This document shows, in pieces, positions 24,401-26,923 of a DNA stretch of 26,923 nt. The translations under genes and the position numbers were made by a program. The notes beneath the pieces are model-generated. The model was given only the letters and a program-made list of their open reading frames with translations, did no database searches and was not told the DNA's origin. Numbering within the stretch: the stretch's first letter is position 1; every line of letters starts with the position of its first letter. The stretch is from JALEFZ01 sp039817415. GTDB lineage: Bacteria; Bacteroidota; Bacteroidia; J057. The stretch is from positions 1-26,923 of the forward strand of contig JBCBVV010000070.1 in NCBI GenBank assembly GCA_039817415.1. The letters run 5' to 3'.

Positions 24401-26539
24401 TGCCATAGGGGCACATCCGTATGTCTGTACGGCAGAAAAACCAGCCACAGGATTCGTTATATCAATCGTAAAAGTTGATTGATCCGAACAACCCGTAACG
24501 GTGTCTAAAGCTACTTGGGTAATGGTATAAGTCCCCACCGAATTGAAAACATGTGATGGATTTTGCACACTGTCAATACCCCCGTCCCCAAAATCCCAAT
24601 ACCATTCTTGAGCATTATAGGATGCGTCTGCCATAAATACATTGGTAGGTGGATTACATGCTTGAATGGGCGCTGGTAAAAAATCTGAGACTGCACCTTG
24701 AACCTGGATATAGGCAGGAATGAAAAGTGTATCCCAGCAGCCAAAATTTTCAACCATTAACTGTACCCCGTAAGATCCAGTGTCTTGATAGGTATGGGTT
24801 GGGTTAGGTACGAATGCCTCTCCTCCATCACCAAAGGACCAGAAGTATCCCAAATTGGGACCTATTGAAGTAGAGGTAAAATTTACATCCTGGTTTACAC
24901 ATACAACCTGTGGATTTGCAAAAAAGCTGGCCGTCGGCTGAAGTCCTGCATCAATCGTGGAATATAGATATGTGTCGGAACAGCCATTTTGTGCGATTAC
25001 TGTAAGGGTTACATTGTATTGCCCAGCTACAGTGTAGGTATGAGAAGGGTTTATTTGATTAGAAGATGTTCCATCACCAAAGTCCCATAAATAGGTAACA
25101 ATAGAGTCTGCTAAAGAGGTAGAAAGGTTGGTAAAATTAACATTCAAAGGAATACAACCCTCAGTGATGGAGGGCACAAAATTGGCATTGGGTTGTGCCA
25201 ATTGAATGTAATTGGGAATCGTTTCTGTTGCCTGACAACCATCTGTAGAAGTTACCGTCAGAGATACCGAATATAAACCATCATTCAAGTAAGCCGTGGT
25301 CGGAGATGGCGAAGTCGAAATATGTCCATTGCCAAAATCCCATTGCCAAGAAACTATGTTTCCTATAGAATTGTCCACAAAGGTTACGAACATCGGGCTA
25401 TCACACCCTCTATTAGAAGGAGTCGCCACGAAAGCCGGTGCAGGCGTTGGATAAATTGTTATGTAAGCTGTTTTGGTTTCAATATCATTACATCCAGCCG
25501 TATTGATTGCGTTTAAGCTGACTTGGTAAGTACCCGGTGCAGAATAAGAAATGACCGGATCAGTTTGAGTTGATGTGTTTCCATCTCCAAAACTCCATAG
25601 AAAACTATTGGCACCACTAGACTGGTTTATAAAATTAATGTCAGTCCCTACACAAGCAGTAGTTTGTAAGGCCACAAAATCGGCTACAGGATTGGCAATG
25701 ATAACATAATTGGACTTTTCTATTCGCTCTTGGCAACCTCCAGCCTCTACTACTGTTAGAGATACAGTATAGTCTCCGTCAGCCAAATAGGTGTGCGTTG
25801 GTGTAGGAGAAATAGAAGTAGATCCATCCCCAAAATCCCATAAATAGGTGTAAGAACCTGCAGGGGAAATAGAAGGTGTAAACGTAACATCAAGTGGCGA
25901 AGAACAACCATTCGTAGGACTTGCGGTAAAATCAACAGATGCGATTTCTGTTATGTCTACATAATCATTAAAGGTAATTGAATTACGACACCCAAAAGTA
26001 TCCTCAACTACCAAGGTAATATCATATCGTCCAGTGGAATAATAAATGTGGTTAGGATTCTGCAAGGAGCTAACCGTACCATCGCCAAAATCCCAAGTCC
26101 AAGAAACGATTGATCCGGTACCAGCCGAAGAGGCATCCTGAAAATTAACAGATAAGGGTGCACAACCTGAGGTCGTATCAGAGGTAAACGCAGCAGTTGG
26201 ATCCTGGTATACCGTAATATAAGCCACCCTAGTTTCTGTATCGGTACTGCCTAAAGCCGTGTCTATAACCGTCAAGGATACAGTATAAGTTCCTGGCGTA
26301 GTATAGGTAGCGATTACATCGTCAAAAGTGGAAGTATTGCCGTTTCCAAAGTTCCAAAGGTAAAGATCCGGATCTCCAGTCGAAAGGTCTGTAAATCTTA
26401 CTGTGAGCGGACTACAGCCCGCTGTTACGTCGGAGGTAAAAATGGCATCCACTTGTGCGTGAAGCTTGCTCAAGCTTACCAAATTTATCAGCAGCAAAAG
26501 ACCCAATAAACAAAATAACCTTTGTCCCCTGTATACCAT
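9401..26539 (-). CDS. Giant PKD-repeat cell-surface protein with T9SS type B sorting domain (SprB-like architecture)
   Basis: One uninterrupted frame of 5712 codons (roughly 0.6 MDa), ATG at 26539, TAA at 9401-9403. Residues 1-28 form a Sec signal peptide (LLGLLLLINLVSLSKLHA, cut before QVD). By my count 62 PKD domains follow (about 30-5249), most with a W-x-F-G-D/N-G core and a late A/P-G-x-Y-x-V motif. Residues 5250 to about 5625 hold about four fibronectin-III-like modules. Residues 5626-5712 form a CHU_C domain (SAFTPNGDGINDEF, then KIFSRWGLLLFEG, AWDGTYQN, VAEGTYVF). In this family the CHU_C tail directs export through T9SS and anchoring at the cell surface. Giant relatives such as Flavobacterium SprB are mobile adhesins used in gliding, so adhesion or gliding is the best inference. 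No enzyme domain is visible. No Shine-Dalgarno sequence is obvious, as is common in this phylum. Neighbours are ldhA downstream and non-coding DNA upstream. Confidence 0.93.
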   Translation of the reverse strand: MVYRGQRLFCLLGLLLLINLVSLSKLHAQVDAIFTSDVTAGCSPLTVRFTDLSTGDPDLYLWNFGNGNTSTFDDVIATYTTPGTYTVSLTVIDTALGSTDTETRVAYITVYQDPTAAFTSDTTSGCAPLSVNFQDASSAGTGSIVSWTWDFGDGTVSSLQNPNHIYYSTGRYDITLVVEDTFGCRNSITFNDYVDITEIASVDFTASPTNGCSSPLDVTFTPSISPAGSYTYLWDFGDGSTSISPTPTHTYLADGDYTVSLTVVEAGGCQERIEKSNYVIIANPVADFVALQTTACVGTDINFINQSSGANSFLWSFGDGNTSTQTDPVISYSAPGTYQVSLNAINTAGCNDIETKTAYITIYPTPAPAFVATPSNRGCDSPMFVTFVDNSIGNIVSWQWDFGNGHISTSPSPTTAYLNDGLYSVSLTVTSTDGCQATETIPNYIQLAQPNANFVPSITEGCIPLNVNFTNLSTSLADSIVTYLWDFGDGTSSNQINPSHTYTVAGQYNVTLTVIAQNGCSDTYLYSTIDAGLQPTASFFANPQVVCVNQDVNFTSTSIGPNLGYFWSFGDGGEAFVPNPTHTYQDTGSYGVQLMVENFGCWDTLFIPAYIQVQGAVSDFLPAPIQACNPPTNVFMADASYNAQEWYWDFGDGGIDSVQNPSHVFNSVGTYTITQVALDTVTGCSDQSTFTIDITNPVAGFSAVQTYGCAPMAISFTNSSVNANLYFWDFGDGSLSNDANPTHSYTSPGVYTVQLIASDGVCVDTLIMDSLITIAGPTANFDANDLTGCAPLSTTLNDLSINNPGAPIVSWQWGFSDGGTATGPNPSYTFNTAGDYDVSLIILDADGCIDTLTRNAYIQPTLPVAAFTTTDSTSCPGSLISFINQSSGVGLSYSWDFGDGNSSITPNPFHLYPLNGDYTVSLTATDVNGCTDTEIKSNFVSISKPIASFIADTTSATCPPLTVSFTDQSNALGGTIVSWLWDFGDGSVSTLPNPQKVFSRGGDYTISLIVATTEGCRDTVIMPDFISISGPSGSFTQSPNEGCQPLDVTFSVQSPNPSWIYNWDFGDGTGGGGSSVLHTYFNDTTITPILLVEDSAGCVVPIPSNNPIIIRPEPTVNFVANQTEICLGESITFTNQSIAERPIVTYEWDFGDGNTSSLTNPNHAYTDTGIFVVRLRAYTIDGCTDTSTSPVIIRVTSPPSAIFSPSPNAGCNPSTISFLEASTGDFPLVDWSWNFGDGNGGSGQFVAPHTYTTAGIYNATLTVTDTRGCTGTQSQSVTIFPLPTPDFTAFRYGCAPISVAFTDNSSASSTIVAWEWDFGDGLTSTVQNPTHIYASNGNYTVSLTVTDANGCQFTIMKPDFIKLDHPSAAFTSDAGPSCPPQTVNFSNLSASDTTLSYSWNFGDGSPLNNQENPSHIFYGADTFDVQLIVTDPFGCRDTALLVDHVVNQPPPNSSFTVSDSAACVPENIVFTASSTGNGGATVVSYLWDFGNGTTSSSATTSNLYTAAGTYTVSLTSFDSNGCADTAYKTIIIFDNPVVDFIAGDTVGCAITNIQFTDMTTGTFAPVSWSWDFGDGNTGASQNPVNTYMTDGSYTVTLTATDINGCSGTRTRANYIELDHPTANFTLSSDQSCPDIALTMTDVSTGPFAIINQDWDFGDGSPAGTGSVVTHSYGTPGLYTLTLTITDAIGCMDTFVYPTNVEVFTGPTAAFSFTPTTGCNPLTVNFTNNSVAGSAAIVSTLWDFGDGTTTGTLSPSHTYTSSGVYTVSQILQDANGCLDTLTQQVEVFSIPVVNFVANPTAGCAPQAVRFIDSTQTAYPIVNWYWDFGDGSSSTSNQPTHIYAADGVYSVKLITTDINGCVDSLTKTNYIRMAHPNAAFTANTTTVCPDEPVGVTFTDATVHDTTLVAWSWDFGDGNTATGQVVSHSYAVAGDYTVVLTVTDVLGCSDTDTLTNFITVRNGPQANFSFSDSTNCTPLASLMTDLSTAGDAGIVGWTWDYGNGDGSIQQNPSYTWATAGTYNVTLTVVDANTCYNSITKTATALELPVTNFMTPDTFGCAPLPISFTNLSTTAYPVSLRKWYFGDGDSAINILNPTHTYLNDGNYTVTLITVDANGCSDTLTKTNYIRLSHPVGDFTIDVTEVCPNIPIGVTFTDASIADHILVGWNWNFGDGNTSNVQNPSHSFNTPGNYQVILQVTNVYGCSDIDTFPTSINVLTPPTAAYTVSDTQDCEPFTVTFTDASVNGSGTINSWEWDFIDGGFSLLQNPSYTFNNDGVYPVELKVTDDNGCQDSIALDIEAFALPEPYFVANDSFGCEGQTFAFTDLTSGAQAIVSWLWDFGDGNTSTLRNPSHVYASVGVYDVSLTVTDAEGCVQSFTKANYINLTRPVADFSADQTQVCPGTTISFTDNSTPDHPLTSWLWDFGDGNTSNLQNPTHVYHTAGNYTVTLTIQNSYGCDHTEIKSNYIRVWNPPTTQFTLSDTSGCSPLTVNFTNTSVGNDGAITSILWRFGNGDSAFSNTPSAIYTTAGTYTVILEVNDANGCQTTATEEIEIFDNPAASFFSLNANGCPPLPVAFVNTSTGPAGLTSFEWDFGNGSTSTAPSPSELYTNYGSYDVQLIITDVNGCQDTMLRPNYVNVRNPQADYTVSSTDLCEGELVTFTDATLADTTLVNWTWDFGDGTTGTGQTVQHVYTTSGTYNVQLVVENIQACRDTVIKANVVSVADKPSASFTVSDSISCTPLPFIATNTSVANTWPIVGYEWIYGDGGSSNNLNASHTYTTAGTYELMLVATDQNGCVDTARKTILARELPVAAFLSADTVGCANRTVNFQNPSTGSSPLSSFIWDFGDGNTSTAQFPIHTYTANGAYDVSLIVEDIFGCRDTLEEPNYVRLTLPVADFAISQAQVCPGTLVDFTDASTPDTSLVSWLWDFGDGTTGTGASSSHFYATPGTYTVSLTITNVNGCSDTETKSAVIEVLNGPTSVFIISDTVNCTPLIATFNNASLAGDAAISGYAWDFGNGQVSSNISETIIFSPAGTYNVEFIVTDNNGCRDTSMQQVRAVPLPVADFTASSVVGCDEQITFNDLTSTTNTIVGWEWDFGDGFTSTDQTPTHTYTSTGSYTVSLIVTDNYGCTDTITKPNYINLTRPIAIFAQDRDEVCPDQLIQFFDFSVPDFPLVSRSWDFGDGNTASGQFVNHSYSSPGVYTVTLTIVNSQGCTDSESGTITVFGPPTALISSNLIEGCAPLTVDFEDISTTSGAPVLIRDWNFGNGQTGSNSTETITYTNPGTYTVNLAIIDGNGCSHDTSLTIRVNDLPVADFTADSRVGCAPTTINFRSLATGPAALVAWFWDFGDGNTSAQMDPSHTYSADGVYDVQLIVFDANGCSDTISKSQFIRLSHPQADFNVAVDRSCPAVTATFTDQSIPDTTLVDWAWTFGDGSMSNDQNPVHVYTTPGSFDIRLIVTNVLGCRDTLLLPNAVQVDNGPSASFSPTDTANCTPLSLNFINTSTPGGAPLASYSWDFGNGQTSSLINPSITYGTSGVYTVEMIVTDASGCTDTATHIMTARPLPQVAFGASDSLGCAPQTINFIDQTVSSGGIISWLWNFGDGNTSTAQFPVHTYATDGIYTVSLTVTDAFGCSESLVKPQYIRLSHPQANFDVSTDRNCPSVVATFRDLSVPDTTLTSWNWDFGDGNSSTQQNPVHTYHTAGSFDVRLIVTNVLGCQDTLLIPAAVQIGNGPTASFTPGDVAGCMPLSLNLASTSSGGIAPLISFEWDFGNGQTSTQVNPSITYTNAGVYQVQLMVTNSSGCADTATHTVTVRALPDVEFAVNANVGCAPQAFNFIDQTSSAGGIVSWLWDFGDGNTSTSQFPVHTYLVDGVYDVSLTVTDAFGCAEALTKTQYIRLSHPQANFTVNTDRNCPSVIATFTDLSVPDTTLTAWRWDFGDGNTSSLQNPVHTYQAAGSFDVRLIVTNVLGCEDTLLIPGAVQIGNGPTASFAPGDTADCMPLSLNLASTSMGGIAPLVSFEWDFGNGQTSTQVNPSVSYPNAGVYQVELMVTDSSGCSDTVSHTVTVRALPDVDFVANDTLGCAPRSFTFSDQTVASGAIVSWLWDFGDGNTSTAQFPTHTYTANGNYTVSLIVTDQFGCTSSEIKVDYIKLSPPLVEFTLSPSRLCPGTEVQFTDLSQTISNVVNWDWNFGDGGTSTQANPTHIYHTPGLYDVSLTITDASGCVTTLTKVDTIEVFAPPVATFAPNTLAGCPALDVSFANASTNGSSTSLTWNWDFGNGGTSILTNPSMTYPNPGQYPVQLLVTDGNGCMDTSVINVRVYEPPTVSFTASDSFGCSPTNISFVDQTVPGDGQIFSWSWNFGDGNMGSGQFPTNNYLNDGTYDVGLVVVDQFGCTDSLEKPNYIKLSHPVANFMVASNQECPGTNISFIDQSIPDTTISSWYWDFGDGTSSTAQNPVHFYAVGGNYTISLTVTNIFGCSHTMTRTNYVDILQGPQSIFTPSDLEGCAPFSASFVDNSIGTSSPVVSWAWDFGDGNTSTARNTANTFQNPGVYSVSLTVTDNNGCPGSFSRDITVFERPTANFMSVDTLGCAPTRVDFTDLTTGPQTINTWRWIFGDGGTSAQQFPSNRYNNDGNYDVTLIVTDVEGCRDTLVRPNYIRLTNPIADFTFNQPSGCPGLEVAFTDRSVADTLLTGWYWDFGDGNTSVVQNPTHQYQNPGIYTVSLRVTNAKGCTQTHTIVNAIQVFELPIANYNMTDSIGCIPLNITFRDASTAIGAPINSWSWTGDRGGQSNLQEPVFTFTDAGLHNIKLLVTDANGCQDSITQSIEAVASPIAEFASGDTVGCAPSTSAFQDLSVDSVYAITQWDWTFGDGGISTIQNPQHGYTSDGIYDVSLIAINEVGCQDTVRKPAYIRLSHPVADLVADLPGGCEGISIQFSDMSLADTTIVGWRWDFGDGNGSVQQNPVHTYSQAGTFDVSLVVTNILGCEDSIFIGSMIRIQPGPTADFQVSDSSNCGPFTAAFTNWSTSSAGLDTYQWFVEDTLMGQSLNFSYFFQEEGRSRVKLVVTDNNGCTDTTEQEIFVRTLPDAQFAISDTIGCAPAVIRFTDETSHVLNQWNWDFGDGNTSTEQNPTHTYADDGVYTVSLTVSDAFGCSGSITKVNAIVLDHPETDFIVDYESDCPPVEATFTATSSSQWGIAKWDWEFGDGNTATTLIPEVIHPYGQAGIFDVSLTVTDSVGCTVTLTQEQLIEVYGDIIPPALDIHRVNVLSGDQVEIIFASHGIEEEFQSYTIYREEPGQGFQPIYTTQYINDTTYIDQTANPEESSQCYKVTITNQCGNESLLAGTESHCTVEVEAIVLPSRIFINWNPYAGWDEVSQYEIYRVEDYNESNVSFLGIVPGTVTQYEDEFDDCFNDISYRIRAIGTTPREQSWSDTTMIVGEVTNAASATEVFRATVEDNQYALVEWKAFDLPNAAIIYVEKAENGGTFTNYATLPAGEEKFQDLNTNVQENSYTYRVSAQDSCGNVTSTSNVGTTIHTEARRAGGSVELEWNDYEDWGFGVDRYRIERFNENASRWEVLDFVQGTQTEYVDETGPLEQSSYCYRIYAMEQGGNGMESLSNEVCLDYETSIYAPSAFTPNGDGINDEFKLEGFLVETIDLKIFSRWGLLLFEGQSLDDAWDGTYQNANVAEGTYVFVAKGIGRNGLPYLVRGTVTLLR
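9404..9664 (-). other. T9SS type B sorting (CHU_C / TIGR04131-like) domain of the giant protein
   Basis: Residues 5626-5712, 87 in all, are the length usual for this domain. Hallmarks in order are Y-A-P-S-A-F-T-P-N-G-D-G-I-N-D, D-L-K-I-F-S-R-W-G-L-L-L-F-E-G, D-A-W-D-G-T-Y, A-E-G-T-Y-V-F and a final basic-hydrophobic tail ending TVTLLR. Type B tails are known to need a PorP/SprF-like outer-membrane partner for secretion. Confidence 0.93.
9665..10792 (-). other. Fibronectin-III-like region between the PKD array and the sorting domain
   Basis: Residues 5250-5625 contain about four repeats with the fibronectin-III look. Each has a strand with V-x-L/I-x-W/F, then a Y-x-I-Y/E-R strand (YTIYRE, YEIYRV, IIYVEKA, YRIERF), and a late S-Y/Q-C-Y-R/K-V/I strand (QCYKVTI, SYRIRAI, TYRVSAQ, YCYRIYA). 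A segment of this kind commonly precedes the CHU_C tail in Bacteroidota surface proteins and may space the PKD stalk from the cell surface. The subdivision is by eye. Confidence 0.7.
10793..22693 (-). repeat. Higher-order repeat: 16 units of three PKD subtypes (A-B-C), about 760 bp each
   Basis: Residues 1283-5249 are 47 PKD domains in strict A-B-C order, the sixteenth unit lacking C. Subtype A starts after a linker ending in LP or P, carries G-C-A-P and ends in YIRLSHP or a close variant. Subtype B has C-P in place of G-C-A-P, often P-D-T-T-L before the core tryptophan, and ends near N-G-P. Subtype C has C-T/M-P-L, often D-F-G-N-G-Q-T-S, and ends in a short linker with LP. On the + strand the A/B boundary recurs near 11055, 11800, 12565, 13327, 14083, 14845, 15607, 16363, 17115, 17870, 18630, 19390, 20152, 20920, 21685 and 22445. 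Spacing is 745-768 bp with a mean near 760. The phrase encoding the FGDG core (plus-strand CCATCTCCAAAGTCCCA and variants) recurs about every 253 bp. Confidence 0.88.
22694..26452 (-). repeat. N-terminal block of 15 heterogeneous PKD domains
   Basis: Residues 30-1282 contain 15 PKD domains averaging 83-84 residues. They share the W-x-F-G-D-G core and the two cysteines but do not clearly follow the A-B-C order seen downstream. Several deviate: the first has N-F-G-N-G and lacks the late G-C pair, the tenth reads G-F-S-D-G-G, and the thirteenth has a glycine-rich D-G-T-G-G-G-G insertion. Synonymous and amino-acid divergence between neighbours is higher than in the A-B-C array. Confidence 0.75.
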
Positions 26540-26923
26540 AGTTATTCATTCAATTACTAAAATTCGGATATCAAACTATTCAATGCCCTCATTATTCACC
26601 GATAAAAATACCAAAGTAGGTAACACAACTAGCCTAACATGTAAGCATGAAGAAGGCATTGTTCTAATGCCCAAATGGAAGGAGGTTATATTCTGAGAGC
26701 TTTTGTGGGGTGGAAGGCGAATAGAACTGAGCCCAAAAGCAAGTCAATCAATTCTAGGAGTAAATATTCCCGATCAAACGAGGCAGATCACGATTGGCGA
26801 TTTTCTATCTGCATGTAATGAATTGGAAGTAGGTTTCATTTTTTATAAAAATAATTTTCAATCTATTTATTACGAAATAATGTATATACATTATTTCGTA
26901 ATAAATAGATTGAAAATTATTTT
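26540..26923. other. Non-coding region upstream of the giant gene, ending in a palindrome
   Basis: No convincing gene is present in these 384 bases. The longest + frame that could reach here (starting inside the giant gene at 26466 and ending at 26696) has no recognisable composition. The promoter of the giant gene should lie here. Upstream of its ATG the minus strand shows TAGTTTG and, further up, TACTTTG. Each is one base short of the TAnnTTTG -7 consensus, and I see no well-placed TTG partner, so I do not call a promoter. A small inverted repeat (GGCATT 26655-26660, AATGCC 26666-26671) is present. The last 76 bases are a perfect palindrome. Confidence 0.6.
26848..26923. repeat. Perfect 76-bp palindrome at the extreme right end of the window
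   Basis: Bases 26848-26885 and 26886-26923 are exact reverse complements, with the centre in TGTATATACA (26881-26890) and no spacer. Arm landmarks are AAAATAATTTTC at the left edge and GAAAATTATTTT at the right edge. The right arm ends exactly at the last base of the window, so its true extent is unknown. It may be a biological structure or a fold-back at the end of an assembled contig. Confidence 0.9.

Noticed and set aside
9600..26450. Many open + strand frames of 60-130 codons opposite the giant gene
   Set aside because: They are antisense shadows of a repetitive, stop-poor coding sequence. They recur with the same period as the PKD repeats, lack start signals and have no recognisable protein features.
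26540..26620. Possible -7 boxes TAGTTTG and TACTTTG upstream of the giant gene
   Set aside because: Each lacks one base of the TAnnTTTG spacing and neither has a suitably placed -33 TTG, so a promoter call would be guesswork.
26466..26696. Small + strand frame overlapping the 5' end of the giant gene
   Set aside because: Its first third is antisense to the signal peptide region, it has no ribosome-binding sequence and the product has no recognisable feature.
1..26923. tRNA, rRNA, insertion sequence or phage genes
   Set aside because: I looked for tRNA-like cloverleaf ends, transposase or integrase motifs and found none; the only long inverted repeat is the terminal palindrome, which is not paired with a transposase.

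Overview
The window looks like a chromosomal piece of a Bacteroidota bacterium. The main grounds are two kinds of type IX secretion (T9SS) C-terminal sorting domain: a type A-like tail on the partial gene at the left edge and a type B (CHU_C, gliding-motility-associated) tail on the giant gene. A hybrid histidine kinase with a 7TMR-DISM sensor, a secreted protein with a DUF7948-like motif, and start codons lacking clear Shine-Dalgarno sequences also fit. Family or genus cannot be fixed from the sequence alone.

Layout. Positions 2-226 (+) hold the tail of a T9SS-sorted protein, closed by a hairpin terminator. Positions 264-1714 (-) hold two tandem paralogous two-TM membrane proteins of unknown function. 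Positions 1873-2430 (+) encode a DinB-fold protein followed by a very strong terminator. Positions 2775-3401 (+) encode a small secreted protein with a DUF7948-like motif. Positions 3542-4381 (+) encode an AraC-type regulator, and 4496-5035 (+) an SRPBCC-fold protein; two inverted repeats lie between them. Positions 5124-8045 (-) encode a 973-residue hybrid histidine kinase with one intact and one degenerate receiver. Positions 8214-9200 (-) encode an LdhA-type D-lactate dehydrogenase. Positions 9401-26539 (-), 64% of the window, are one unbroken 5712-codon gene. Positions 26540-26923 are non-coding and end in a perfect 76-bp palindrome that reaches the last base.

The giant gene is the main attraction. 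It encodes a signal peptide, then by my count 62 PKD domains of about 84 residues, then a region of about 375 residues resembling fibronectin-III modules, then a T9SS type B sorting domain. The first 15 PKD domains are heterogeneous. The following 47 form a higher-order repeat: three PKD subtypes (A, B, C) recur in fixed order as a unit of about 253 residues (760 bp), sixteen times, the last unit lacking C. Almost every PKD carries two conserved cysteines. The overall plan resembles SprB-like gliding or adhesion filaments, but no T9SS component or PorP/SprF-like partner gene is in the window. I found no other clearly novel multi-gene system; the rest are ordinary housekeeping, signalling and hypothetical genes.
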